Assembly: GCF_035818675.1 (NCBI RefSeq)
Contig: NZ_JAYKZZ010000015.1
Span: 186,001 to 250,000 of the forward strand
Direction: 5' to 3'
DNA from: Parapedobacter flavus
GTDB lineage: Bacteria > Bacteroidota > Bacteroidia > Sphingobacteriales > Sphingobacteriaceae
DNA: 64,000 nt
A program made the position numbers and the translations under genes. Under the pieces are notes generated by a model that did not search any database, was not told the origin of the DNA, and saw only the letters and a program-made list of their open reading frames with translations. Positions 25,749-35,587 of the stretch are shown piece after piece. Numbering within the stretch: position 1 is the first letter of the stretch; each line of letters begins with the position of its first letter.

Positions 25749-26891
25749 ATGATGGCTAACAAAAGAAATAACCCCATTTGGGTGATGAGCTCTGCATTCG
25801 ATAAGCTCGCGTTGCCCGAACTGATAGACACCACGTTGCGGATCGGTGCACAAGGCATCGACCTGTGTGTGTTCCGGCGAGATGGAACCCGTCAGGACCA
25901 CACTGCTACCCATTTGGACTATGACCATTTTACGCCGGATATGGCAAAAATACTGATCGATCGCTTCAATATGGCCAATCTGGGGCTCTCGCTGGGGGCT
26001 TTCGAGAATATGATAGGTGGCGACCCGGAAGAACGCGTAAAAAACCAAAATCACCTACTTAAACTCATACGGATAGCCCACCTGTTGGGGGGCGACGGCA
26101 ACAACGTGAAGGTAGGAACATTCGTAGGGTACAACCATGAGCTCGGTGTGCAGGCAGATGGCTTTCAAAAGAACCTCGAGGAATACAAGCGGGTGTTTGG
26201 TCCCATTCTACGGTATGCCGAAGACTTGGGTGTAACCATACTGTATGAGAATTGTCCGATGGAAGGTTGGCGTTCAGCCTCTTATACCACGACATATAAT
26301 AACCTGCCAGGGGTACTTGCCGCACGCAAACTGATGTATGAAATGATACCCAGTAGGGCACACGGTGAGATATATGATCCATCCCACGATGTGTGGCAAC
26401 ATACCGATCCGGTGGATGTAATCACGCAGACCGACATCTCGCGAGTGCACCGTATCCATGTAAAGGCAACCCGTAACCTTAAAACGAAAGCACGTGTGGA
26501 TTGGGGCGGTATGTACCCCATGCAACGTGTAGATGCCGGGCTCGCCGAAAGAGCGGGTGTCGATATCCCTACCAATGATTGGGATCGGCACCATTACGAG
26601 GCCATGTTGCCCGGGTTCGGTGGTTCGGATAGCATGGATTGGCGGGCATTCGTTGATCGGCTTATGGAAAAGGGATTTAATGGGCCGTTTGAGATCGAGA
26701 ATGAGGCTAAAAATTCAAAAGATACAGGTAATCTTGCGGCAACGATACAAGGTTATGAAGCGGCCGTCCAGTTTTTAGCACCGATGGTCTGGAACCTTCA
26801 GGAAGATCTTGGTTATACATACCTGCACGGCTCGCCACTTACGCCGCCGTCGCTGCGAAATATTTCGGTCACGACGATCGACCAGCTGTAA
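25749..26891 (+). CDS. Sugar phosphate isomerase/epimerase-like TIM barrel protein
   Basis: A 380-aa protein of the xylose-isomerase-like TIM barrel superfamily (AP_endonuc_2). Barrel strands ending in likely metal ligands are seen in VTILYENCPMEGW, HGEIYDPSHDVWQ, RVHRIHVKATRN and GPFEIENEAKNSKD, i.e. Glu, Asp/His, His and Glu at the expected spacing. No signal peptide is present (MMANKRNNPIWVMSSAFDKL), so it is cytoplasmic. The substrate is unknown; relatives act on free sugars, inositols or sugar phosphates. It follows the T9SS operon by 55 bases and converges with a LuxR-type regulator. Confidence 0.75.
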   Translation: MMANKRNNPIWVMSSAFDKLALPELIDTTLRIGAQGIDLCVFRRDGTRQDHTATHLDYDHFTPDMAKILIDRFNMANLGLSLGAFENMIGGDPEERVKNQNHLLKLIRIAHLLGGDGNNVKVGTFVGYNHELGVQADGFQKNLEEYKRVFGPILRYAEDLGVTILYENCPMEGWRSASYTTTYNNLPGVLAARKLMYEMIPSRAHGEIYDPSHDVWQHTDPVDVITQTDISRVHRIHVKATRNLKTKARVDWGGMYPMQRVDAGLAERAGVDIPTNDWDRHHYEAMLPGFGGSDSMDWRAFVDRLMEKGFNGPFEIENEAKNSKDTGNLAATIQGYEAAVQFLAPMVWNLQEDLGYTYLHGSPLTPPSLRNISVTTIDQL

Positions 26892-26895
26892 TGGC

Positions 26896-27537
26896 TCAAG
26901 CGCCCGAATGCAATCGGAATTTTTCGATCAGTTCGGCGATGTTTTCAACCTGCAGCTTCTCGAAAATCCGCGTTTTATAGGTGCTCACCGTAGATGTACT
27001 GAGGTTGAGCGCCTTCGATACATCCATGATACCCAATCCCTGCACGAGGTATTTTGCTACATCGACCTCCCGATTAGAAAGGTGGTTCAACGGATTGTCT
27101 GCCTTTAGTACGGATTTCCCCATGGTCAGCGTATTGTAATACAGCTCGCGTACTTCTGGACTCATATATTTACCCCGTTGGATGACAGAAAGGATGGCTT
27201 CTTTCAGGTCCGCTTTCGAGGTGTTTTTGTTCAGGTAACCCGCAGCACCCGCCTGGAGGTAACGGAGTGCATAAAGCGTCTCATCATACGACGAAAACAC
27301 CAAAATTTTTATGGTTGGCTGGATAAGTAGGACTTTTTCAACCATTTTGATATTGTTCCCGCCCGGCATATTGATGTCGAGAAGCACAAGATCGTAAGGT
27401 TTTTCCGACAACAACTTGATCATTTCGTCGAAATCTTCAGCTTGGGTAACCCGTGCAAGCGGCAATGCTTCTTTCACCACGATTGACGTGCCCAGCCTAA
27501 CGATTCCATGATCATCTGCTATCAATATCTCTGTCAT
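26896..27537 (-). CDS. NarL/LuxR-family response regulator, orphan
   Basis: A 213-aa response regulator. The receiver has the acidic pair in ILIADDHGIVRLG, the phosphoacceptor in LVLLDINMPGGNNI and the lysine after AAGYLNKNTSKADL. The C-terminal LuxR helix-turn-helix covers about residues 145-205 (LSNREVDVAKYLVQGLGIMD, VSKALNLSTSTVSTYKTRIF). No kinase gene is nearby. On the minus strand TATATTTG (plus 27611-27618) is a full match to the -7 promoter consensus about 75 bases upstream of the start. Confidence 0.92.
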   Translation of the reverse strand: MTEILIADDHGIVRLGTSIVVKEALPLARVTQAEDFDEMIKLLSEKPYDLVLLDINMPGGNNIKMVEKVLLIQPTIKILVFSSYDETLYALRYLQAGAAGYLNKNTSKADLKEAILSVIQRGKYMSPEVRELYYNTLTMGKSVLKADNPLNHLSNREVDVAKYLVQGLGIMDVSKALNLSTSTVSTYKTRIFEKLQVENIAELIEKFRLHSGA

Positions 27538-27610
27538 TTGTTAAATGTTTATCATAGATGCCCCCTATCCAAGCAGTTGGTTATTTCATAAGTAAGTCAC
27601 GCAATTAATG

Positions 27611-27618
27611 CAAATATA
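27611..27618 (-). promoter_or_regulatory. Putative -7 promoter element of the LuxR-type regulator
   Basis: The minus strand reads TATATTTG, matching TAnnTTTG. No good -33 box is seen at 19-21 bases. The 225-base region between this regulator and mscL is AT-rich and holds the promoters of both divergent genes. Confidence 0.4.
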
Positions 27619-27762
27619 AGTTAAAATATAATTGCAACAGTGTTTTAGATTAAATTTAATAACAAATGGGTAGAAACAGATGAAAAAAATTTGTTTAGCC
27701 AACGAAAATGTCCAATTTAGACGTTGATAAATATTTTATTAACAAATTAACCTTATTGTTTT

Positions 27763-28170
27763 ATGGGATTTATGAAAGAATTCAAGGAGTTCGCCATGCG
27801 TGGCAGCGTGGTAGATCTTGCTGTCGGTGTGGTCATCGGCGGGGCCTTTGGCAAAATCGTGACCTCCTTGGTCAATGATGTAATCATGCCCCCTATCGGT
27901 TACCTCACCGGCGGAATGGATTTCGCTGAGTTGAAGTATGTCATTGAGCCCGCCGACGAAGCCAATGAGATCGCCGAAGTCGCTATTATGTATGGTAATT
28001 TCATCAATGTGATCATTCAATTCATTATCATCGCATTCTGTATTTTTCTCGTCATCAAAGGGATCAATTCCATGAAACGGAAGGAAGAAGCAGCTCCGGC
28101 GGCTCCGCCCGCACCATCAAAGGAGGAGGTACTGCTTACGGAAATCAGGGATTTGTTGCAATCAAAATAA
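27763..28170 (+). CDS. mscL: Large-conductance mechanosensitive channel MscL
   Basis: A 135-aa inner-membrane channel that opens on membrane tension and releases solutes during osmotic downshock. The N-terminal amphipathic helix and TM1 are MGFMKEFKEFAMRGSVVDLA and VGVVIGGAFGKIVTSLVNDV; MPPIGYLTGGMDF follows as the periplasmic loop. TM2 is FINVIIQFIIIAFCIFLVIKG, and the cytoplasmic bundle ends with KEEVLLTEIRDLLQSK. A Pro/Ala-rich stretch separates TM2 from the bundle. It is monocistronic, closed by a strong terminator. Confidence 0.97.
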   Translation: MGFMKEFKEFAMRGSVVDLAVGVVIGGAFGKIVTSLVNDVIMPPIGYLTGGMDFAELKYVIEPADEANEIAEVAIMYGNFINVIIQFIIIAFCIFLVIKGINSMKRKEEAAPAAPPAPSKEEVLLTEIRDLLQSK

Positions 28171-28185
28171 AACGAATAGCAGAAA

Positions 28186-28218
28186 TCGGGGCGCTAACGC
28201 GCCCCGAAAAAGTTTTTT
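28186..28218 (+). terminator. Rho-independent terminator after mscL
   Basis: A 9-bp perfect stem, TCGGGGCGC and GCGCCCCGA, with a TAAC loop, then AAAAAG and six T. It lies 15 bases after the mscL stop. Confidence 0.85.
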
Positions 28219-28251
28219 AACGCCACTCCGGATTTGCCCGAACACACGCGT

Positions 28252-28818
28252 ATGGCCGATTGTGAATCATTGTCAAGGGTAGAAGACTTTGAGCGGTGCT
28301 ACAAAGCATACTATAGCATGCTTTGCATGATCGCTTATGAATACACGCGCGATCAGATACAAGCGGAGGAAATGGTTAGCCACACATTCCTTGCGTTGTG
28401 GGAAAAGCGCGAGTCGCTTCAGATCACCACCTCTGTAAAAAACTACTTGATTAAGTCGACCCAGAATACCTGTTTGCAATACCTCCGTAAGCGGAAGCTG
28501 GAGACGCAGAGCCTAACCGACGACTTTGTCGCAGCGCACATTCCCTGGAGCAGCGATTACCCGTTAGGGCAACTTTTTGAAAAGGAATTGTCCAACATCG
28601 TCGATAAGGCCATTGAAGCATTACCCCCGCAATGCCGAAAAGTATTCCTCCTGAGCCGCGTTGAAGAGCTGAGTTATATTCAGATTGCGAAAGCATTGCA
28701 AGTCTCGGAAAACACGGTCAAAACGCAAATGAAAACAGCCTTGTCCCGATTGCGCCATGCATTAAAAGAATACCTCCCAATCATGGCCGTGTTCACCACG
28801 TTTCCCTTCTTTTTTTAA
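28252..28818 (+). CDS. ECF-type RNA polymerase sigma-70 factor
   Basis: A sigma factor of about 188 aa of the Bacteroidota group that pairs with FecR anti-sigma factors and switches on SusCD-like uptake genes. Region 2 is EDFERCYKAYYSMLCMIAYE through EEMVSHTFLALWEKRESL; region 4 is IEALPPQCRKVFLLSRVEEL, then YIQIAKALQVSENTVKTQMK. A TTG at 28234 extends the frame by six residues, but the ATG at 28252 is a more likely start. The hydrophobic C-terminus (LPIMAVFTTFPFFF) is odd but common in this subfamily. fecR follows after 54 bases. Confidence 0.93.
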   Translation: MADCESLSRVEDFERCYKAYYSMLCMIAYEYTRDQIQAEEMVSHTFLALWEKRESLQITTSVKNYLIKSTQNTCLQYLRKRKLETQSLTDDFVAAHIPWSSDYPLGQLFEKELSNIVDKAIEALPPQCRKVFLLSRVEELSYIQIAKALQVSENTVKTQMKTALSRLRHALKEYLPIMAVFTTFPFFF

Positions 28819-28872
28819 TTACGCATCACCCGCTAACCTCATTTTTGCATCTATTATTAAGTAAGATCTATT

Positions 28873-29970
28873 ATGGATATCCCAAATCATATCGAACTGC
28901 TCGCTGTCAAATACCTGAACGGCACGATTTCCCGTGTCGAATATCAGGAACTAACCGCCTGGGTAGACCTGTCGGCAGCCAATCGGCGAGCATTTGATCA
29001 ATTGCGAGAAATCTGGCTGGCTGCAAATGCTGATCAGCGTGTCCGATTCGATAGCGAGGCGGCATTTGAACGTTTCGAAAGAGCGATATCGGAGCCTTCC
29101 TATGCGCTGCCAAGTCGTGTGAGGCCTAAATCAATCGCCTTATCTTACCGATGGGCGGCAGCGGTTGTCATTTTTGCGTTATTGACGGGTATCGCCTTTT
29201 ATTACGTTGGCCAGGTAGGTATTTATACCGAAGCAACCGTTTCCTACCAGGAAATCATCGTGCCCAACGGGTCCCGCTCGAAAATCCGTTTGCCGGACAG
29301 TTCACTCATCACGGTAAATGCAGGTACTACTGTACGCTATAATACAGACTTTGGGGAGGCTCATCGCAACATATGGCTCGATGGCGAAGCTTATTTTGTC
29401 GTCGAGAAGTCGCAAATGCCCTTCATCGTCCATTCCGGTACGGTGCAGATCAAAGCAGTAGGTACCGAGTTCAATGTGCGCGCGTATTCGTCGGAAGGCC
29501 AGGTCGAGACCACGCTGATTTCGGGTAAGGTATTGGTAAGAGACACGAGCGGGTTGTCGGATCTGCCCGAAGAAGTTGCCCTTCTGCCCAACCAAAAGTT
29601 GATTGTTGCCAAGCGCGACGTTTCGCCGGATGACGAGGAAGCCTTTGCCGCATCGACCGTCGGCGGGACGAGCCAGGTGTCAAAGCCCGCACGGAATATT
29701 ATTAAGCAAGAACATATAGACCCCGCACCGAATGTTTCTTGGAAAGATGAAGAATGGGTGATTTACCGGGAAAGTCTCGGTGATTTGTCTGTTAAACTGG
29801 AACGTCGCTATAATGTGCAGATCATTTTTGTGGACAATCACTTAAAATCATTCCGATACAATGGCACCTTGCCCGATGAACCTTTGGAGCAGGTGTTGAA
29901 GATGATGAGTATGGTATCGCCCATACGCTATACCGTAACGGGAAAAACGGTGGTTTTTTCGGAGAAATAA
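28873..29970 (+). CDS. FecR-family anti-sigma factor
   Basis: A 365-aa inner-membrane anti-sigma factor. The cytoplasmic N-terminus (residues 1-85, with YLNGTISRVEYQELTAWVDL) binds the sigma factor; one transmembrane segment is at about 93-113 (WAAAVVIFALLTGIAFYYVG). The periplasmic part has the FecR domain (IIVPNGSRSKIRLPDSSLIT, VWLDGEAYF-like IWLDGEAYFVVEKS, VGTEFNVRAY) and a C-terminal STN-like DUF4974 domain (ERRYNVQIIFVDNHLK). It should respond to the adjacent SusC-type receiver, whose N-terminal STN domain is the signalling partner. Confidence 0.93.
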   Translation: MDIPNHIELLAVKYLNGTISRVEYQELTAWVDLSAANRRAFDQLREIWLAANADQRVRFDSEAAFERFERAISEPSYALPSRVRPKSIALSYRWAAAVVIFALLTGIAFYYVGQVGIYTEATVSYQEIIVPNGSRSKIRLPDSSLITVNAGTTVRYNTDFGEAHRNIWLDGEAYFVVEKSQMPFIVHSGTVQIKAVGTEFNVRAYSSEGQVETTLISGKVLVRDTSGLSDLPEEVALLPNQKLIVAKRDVSPDDEEAFAASTVGGTSQVSKPARNIIKQEHIDPAPNVSWKDEEWVIYRESLGDLSVKLERRYNVQIIFVDNHLKSFRYNGTLPDEPLEQVLKMMSMVSPIRYTVTGKTVVFSEK

Positions 29971-30044
29971 CAATGTGAATTTAATGTGTATGCTGCTAAC
30001 CAAAAAAAGGAGTGCCTATGGAAAAAAGATGAAACAATTATAAC

Positions 30045-30081
30045 AAAAAAAAGCATCGGGATGCGCCACATCCCGGATGCT
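30045..30081 (-). terminator. Hairpin with T run on the minus strand, between fecR and susC
   Basis: AGCATCGGGATG, loop CGCCA and CATCCCGGATGCT form a stem with a single bulged base. Eight A precede it on the plus strand, so it has terminator form only when read on the minus strand. No minus-strand gene lies to its right. It could stop antisense transcription into fecR or act as a weak structure in the plus-strand RNA. Confidence 0.5.
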
Positions 30082-30133
30082 CCATGTCCTGTTTAGACAT
30101 TTATTAATTCGTGAAAATTAACATGTTAAACTT

Positions 30134-33100
30134 ATGCATAATAATTATGATATCAAACTCTCCATATTATGGAGAACCAAACTTTTCCTTATTATGAGAT
30201 TAGCGTTATTTCTAGTTTTAGTTGGACTATTGTCGGCAAACGCCAGCGTCTATTCCCAAAACGCGAAATTGAGCATTGACGTTAAGGATCTGCCCATGCG
30301 CGACGCATTGAGACAGGTGGAAAAGGCAAGCGGAAAGCGGTTTTTTATGAGCGACGACCTCGCCGTCATGGACAGCCGGATTTCGGTAAAGGTGCGCAAT
30401 AAAAGCTTCGAACAGGTTATGCGCGAAGTATTGAAAGGCTACGATCTGTCGTATAAACTCGCCGACAATGGTATGGTCATCATTACGGAAGACGTTACCG
30501 TGGCACAAGAAATCCGTATTACCGGTATGGTCACTGACGAACGGGGTGAGCCCTTGCCGGGGGTGAGTGTGCAGGTAAAAGGTATGGCTGGTGGTGTGGT
30601 CACTGACTTGTCGGGCGAATATACCCTTACCGTACCTAACAACGACGCTACCCTGATTTTTTCCTATATGGGTTACCTAACGGCTGAACGGGCCGTCGGC
30701 AACGATACGAAGATCAATATGCCCCTCCATGTCGATAATCAAAGCCTCGAAGAAGTGGTTGTGGTGGGGTACGGAACGCAGCGCAAAGTAAACTTAACCG
30801 GTGCGGTCGAATCCGTGGGTAGTGAAGTATTCGAAAACCGGTCGACATCCAATACGACACAAGCACTGCAGGGTGCCGTACCCAACCTGAATATTTCATT
30901 GGAGGACGGCAAACCCACACGGTCGGCATCGTTCAATGTACGCGGGCGGACATCCATCGGTCAAGGGGGAAGTGCCCTTATCCTTATCGATGGGGTAGAA
31001 GGCGACCCCTCGTTCCTGAATCCGAACGACATTGAAAGCGTCAGTGTATTGAAAGACGCCGCATCGGCGGCAATTTATGGCGCACGGGGGTCTTTCGGCG
31101 TGGTGCTGATTACCACCAAGCGCCCGCAGAAAGGCCGCACTACAATCAATTATACCGGCAACACCTCCGTTCAATCGCAGGCCCGCAAGCCTGAGTTCGT
31201 CACTGACGCCGTTACCTGGGTGGAACATTTCAGGGAATCCTATTACAACCGGCAAGGAACGGTGCCAACCTCCATCAATAACAACACACAGTATTACAGT
31301 GATGAGTGGCTGGAACGGTTGAGGGAATGGAAAGCATCGGGCGAAGGCCCGAAAACCGAAGTCCTTTCCAATGGCAACTACGAATATTATTCGAATACCG
31401 ACTGGCTGGGCCTCCTGTTTAAGGACCGTACGTTTACGCAAGACCACAACCTGACCCTCTCCGGTGGAAACGACAAGGCTGATTTCTACGTGTCGGGGCG
31501 CTTCTACGATTTCGATGGTATCTACAATTTCGATCCCGATACCTATCGTTCCTATAACCTTCGGGCCAAGGGATCGCTGCAAGCCTACCCGTGGTTGAAA
31601 ATCACCAACAACATGGAGTTTTCTACCAACAGTTACCATATGCCGTTTTCTGCACAGGGCCGGAGCGCCAATATCCAGCGATATATCGAGGTCAATGCCT
31701 TTCCCAGCCTGCCCATGTATAATCCCGACGGTACATATACGCGCGGCGGTGCGGCCACACTCGGTGCTTTTGTCGATGGCAATAACTACCAAAACAACCA
31801 GCGGAACCTGTTCAGGAATACCGTGGGTTTCACCACCAATTTTTTCGACAACACCTTCCGGATCAACGGCGATTACACCTTTCGTTACGACGACCGCGAA
31901 TTTCTAAGCGGGTGAAAGTACCGTACTACCAGAAAGCGGACGCAGCAGCGCCCTCTTACATGGGCGATCGTAATGGTGTCATCTACGAATGGCTTGGGCA
32001 CACCATGTATACGGCCTCCAACCTGTATGCCGAGTATGAAAATACCTTCGCCGAAAAGCATTACTTGAAAGCGATGGCCGGGTGGAATTACGAAACCTCC
32101 GCTTATAAGGCCAATAGCATCCAGCGTAATGGTTTGCTGCTGGAGGATGCCGAGAGCGTTGATCTGGCGACAGGAGAGTCGATCACCCCAGGTGCCAGCG
32201 CGAGCAGATGGAAAACCGCGGGCATGTTCTTCCGGTTGAATTACGGCTTCCAAGACCGTTACCTGGTCGAAATAAACGGTCGTTACGATGGTTCATCGCG
32301 GTTCCCGGTCGACCAGCAGTGGGGTTTTTTCCCGTCCATCTCGGCGGGATGGCGGTTGTCGGAAGAGCCGTTCTGGAACGTCAGCGAGGATATCTTTTCC
32401 GATATTAAGCTTCGGGGATCCTACGGTTCATTGGGCAATGGCAATATATCGCCCTATCAATTCCTCGAACTGTTGAGCATCAGTACCTCCGGGCGCTTGC
32501 TCGACGGGGTGCGAAATATGAGGACCGGTGCACCCGAACCCATTCCCGACGGGCTTACCTGGGAACGCGCCACGACCACCGATGTGGGGCTCGATTTCGG
32601 GATGGTGCAGGGGAAGCTGCGCTTCAGCGGCGACTATTACATCCGGAAAACAACCGATATGTATGTGTTCGGCCCTACATTGCCCAATATTTTCGGTGCG
32701 CCTTCGCCGAAGGGCAACTACGCAGACATGACCACCAAAGGGTTTGAGGCCACGCTGACTTGGCAAGATCAGTTTGCACTGGCCGGTAAGCCGTTCAACT
32801 ATCAAATCCGGGGGTCGCTATTTGACTATGTGTCAACGATCGACAAATTCAATAATCCGACCAAAAGGTTTACTGAACACTATGATGGACAGGTTATCGG
32901 CGAGCTGTGGGGTTTCGAAACCGACGGGCTGTTCCAAGAAGATCCCGACCCTAGCGAATACATCAATACCATTTTCAATGCCTCGGCCGATGCGGTATGG
33001 CGTGCAGGTGATCTTAAAATACGCAACCGTGACGGAAGCGCGGATAACATGATCACCAAAGGTGAACAAACAGTCGCCAATCCCGGCGATATGACCATCA

Positions 33101-33660
33101 TCGGCAATACGGAGCCACGCTACCAATACAGCTTTACGCTGGGTGCCGACTGGAACGGTATTTTCTTCTCCGCGTTCTTCCAAGGCGTCGGTCAACAAGA
33201 CTGGTACCCCGGTAGGGAAACCGCCTTCTGGGGGCAGTATAACCGCGGATATAACCAGATGCCCGCATGGCACCTGGGCAATTACTGGACGCCCGAAAAT
33301 CCCGATGCCTACCTGCCGCGGTATGCGCAGTATAACGGTACGCTGGGTTACTCCAACCACGTGCCGAATGATCGTTACTTGCAGCGGGTGTCGTATCTCC
33401 GGATGAAAAACCTGCAGGTTGGTTATAACCTGCCCAATAAATGGGTTTCGAAGATTGGTATGCGTAATGCCCGTGTTTATTTCAGTGGTGAGAACCTCGC
33501 TAGTTGGTCGCCCCTTTACAAACGGGCCAAGAATTTTATGGACGTATCATCGGCCATCGGCGATTCCGATTCGGATTTGAACAGTAGCTATAACCAAGGA
33601 GCGGGGAATAGTTACCCCCTATTGAAAACCGTGTCATTTGGTCTTTCGTTCACCTACTAA
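30134..33660 (+). pseudogene. SusC/RagA-type TonB-dependent receptor, broken by a frameshift
   Basis: An outer-membrane receptor that would import a glycan or other ligand with SusD. It is read in two frames: residues 1-593 (30134-31915) and 582 more (from 31912 to 33660). After the signal peptide (LFLVLVGLLSANASVYSQ) come an STN signalling domain (about 50-110), a CarboxypepD_reg domain (TGMVTDERGEPLPGVSVQVK), the plug (VVVVGYGTQRKVNLTGAVES, SVLKDAASAAIYGARGSFG) and the barrel ending LLKTVSFGLSFTY. The frame breaks at AGCGGGTGA (31907-31915), which reads LSG then stop, while the next frame resumes at once with VKVPYYQKADA. One missing base restores a protein of about 1175 aa, normal for the family. 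It may be a true mutation or a sequencing error. Confidence 0.88.
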
Positions 33661-33678
33661 CGTTTAAAAAGAAAAGAG

Positions 33679-35493
33679 ATGAAACAATACATCATATATT
33701 TGTCAGCGGTGGTTTTCCTATTGTCCGGCTGTGAGATGGACGAACCACCGATAACCGATGCAGATAAAAATGCCGTCTTCAGCTCCGAAGAAGGGCTCGC
33801 GGCTTATTCAATCTCCTTTTACGACCTGCTTCCCAGCGCGAATGACCAAGCCATTGTTGAACAGTCGCTGGTCGACTACGGGGCCACCAATACACTCAGT
33901 GGCTTTACGCTTCGCAACTCGTACAGCGAGAATAACGCTTCGGGCTGGCGCTGGCAAGATTGGGAGAAACTACGCAACGTCAACTATTTTATAGCCAACT
34001 GCACCGATCCGGCCATTCCTGAAACCGTGAGGAACAACTACATCGGCCTCGCCCGTTTTTTCCGGGCCTGGTTCTATTACGAAAAGGTACGCCGGTTTGG
34101 TGACGTGCCGTGGGTAGACCATCCGTTGGATCCCAGCGAAGAGGAGATCCTTTACGGTACGCGCGATTCGCGCGAACTGGTTATGGAAAAGGTCTACGAA
34201 GACCTGATGTTTGCCGCAGCGCACATTACGCGTACCGCTGATGCTAAACAAGCAACGATGGTTACCAATTGGGTGGCCTATGCGTTTGCTTCTCGGGTCG
34301 CCTTGTTTGAAGGAACATTCCGTAAATACCATAACCTGGATTTGGCCACCTCCGCCGATACCTGGTTAAAGCGGGCGGAAGATGCCGCCTATGTAGTGAT
34401 GCAACAGTCGGGAAAATCCCTGCACAGCAGCTACCGCGCCCTGTTTACCAGCGATGACCCACCATTGTCTGAAACGATGCTGGCCATCGCTTCAAGTGCA
34501 GAATTGGGCATCAAGCACAATGCCAACTGGCGGTGGACATCCGAAACCTATGGTACCGGCCTAAACTTTATCCGGCCGTTTGTCTGCACCTACCTGCAAA
34601 AAGACGGGACGCCTTACACCGACCGCCCGGGGTGGCAATATGAAGACTTCTACGAAGAATTCCAGAACCGCGACGAACGATTGAATGCGACGCTGCGTCA
34701 CCCCGGCTACGAGCGGGAGGGTACATTGGCGCTGCCCGTGTTCAGTGGTTATGCCCGTTTGGGGTACCAGCCGATGAAACTGACCGTCGATGCGACCGTT
34801 GGTGACAGCCAGTCCGAAAGTACCCACGCCATCCAGTTGGTACGTTTCGGTGAGGTACTGCTCAACTATGCGGAGGCCAAGGCCGAACAAGGCACCCTCA
34901 CCGATGGCGATTGGGCAGCAACAATCGGTGCGCTGCGCGAACGGGCAGGCATTACGGGCGGTACCGACAGTAAACCTACGGTTGTAGACGATTACCTGAA
35001 GAATTACTATTTCCCCGATATCAGCGACCCCGTGATCCTCGAAATCCGCCGTGAGCGTGCCGTCGAATTGGCGCTCGAAGGATTCCGTTTTGACGACCTT
35101 CGGCGATGGAGGCGTGGCAATCTGTTCAAGAAAAGCTGGACAGGGATGTATATCGCCGGTATCAATCAGCCGTTAGACGTTGATCACAATGGTTCGGACG
35201 ATGTAATTTACTACACTGACGACGCCGGGTTGGCAGCGGCGGAAGCCCTCGCTAATAATACCAACCTGTACCGGGTACGGGTAAGCACCGACCCCGACGC
35301 GGAGATTATCCAGGTACACGCGGCCGGCGACGGCACAGGTTACCACCTCGCTTGGTTTACGAACAACGACGACAAGAAAGTGTGGGGCCCCAAACAGTAT
35401 CTTTATCCCGTTCCGGTTGATGCGCTCAATCAAAATCCCCAGTTGGAACAAAATCCGGGCTGGGAAAACGGCGCCACCAACGATGGTAATTGA
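33679..35493 (+). CDS. RagB/SusD-family substrate-binding lipoprotein
   Basis: A 604-aa surface lipoprotein that captures the substrate for the SusC partner. The signal peptide ends in a clear lipobox (VVFLLSGC, cysteine 18). SusD landmarks are WRWQDWEKLRNVNYFIANC, YIGLARFFRAWFYYEKVRRF, GDVPWVDHPLD, QLVRFGEVLLNYAEAKAEQG and near the C-terminus EIRRERAVELALEGFRFDDL, then RRWRRGNLF. It follows susC by 18 bases and ends at a strong terminator, so sigma, FecR, SusC and SusD form one uptake module. Ligand unknown. Confidence 0.94.
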   Translation: MKQYIIYLSAVVFLLSGCEMDEPPITDADKNAVFSSEEGLAAYSISFYDLLPSANDQAIVEQSLVDYGATNTLSGFTLRNSYSENNASGWRWQDWEKLRNVNYFIANCTDPAIPETVRNNYIGLARFFRAWFYYEKVRRFGDVPWVDHPLDPSEEEILYGTRDSRELVMEKVYEDLMFAAAHITRTADAKQATMVTNWVAYAFASRVALFEGTFRKYHNLDLATSADTWLKRAEDAAYVVMQQSGKSLHSSYRALFTSDDPPLSETMLAIASSAELGIKHNANWRWTSETYGTGLNFIRPFVCTYLQKDGTPYTDRPGWQYEDFYEEFQNRDERLNATLRHPGYEREGTLALPVFSGYARLGYQPMKLTVDATVGDSQSESTHAIQLVRFGEVLLNYAEAKAEQGTLTDGDWAATIGALRERAGITGGTDSKPTVVDDYLKNYYFPDISDPVILEIRRERAVELALEGFRFDDLRRWRRGNLFKKSWTGMYIAGINQPLDVDHNGSDDVIYYTDDAGLAAAEALANNTNLYRVRVSTDPDAEIIQVHAAGDGTGYHLAWFTNNDDKKVWGPKQYLYPVPVDALNQNPQLEQNPGWENGATNDGN

Positions 35494-35519
35494 TCAGTTG
35501 GTAACGTGAAATTTTAACC

Positions 35520-35555
35520 AAGGAAAACCTCTTCAAACCGGAGGTTTTCCTTTTC
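35520..35555 (+). terminator. Rho-independent terminator after susD
   Basis: A perfect 12-bp stem, AAGGAAAACCTC and GAGGTTTTCCTT, with a 9-base loop and following T-rich sequence (TTCTTT). Confidence 0.88.
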
Positions 35556-35587
35556 TTTGCCATATTTAATTAAAAAGTTTATCGCTC

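Noticed and set aside
31904..31915. Programmed -1 frameshift in susC
   Set aside because: No slippery heptamer and no downstream pseudoknot evident; a missing base is the simpler explanation.
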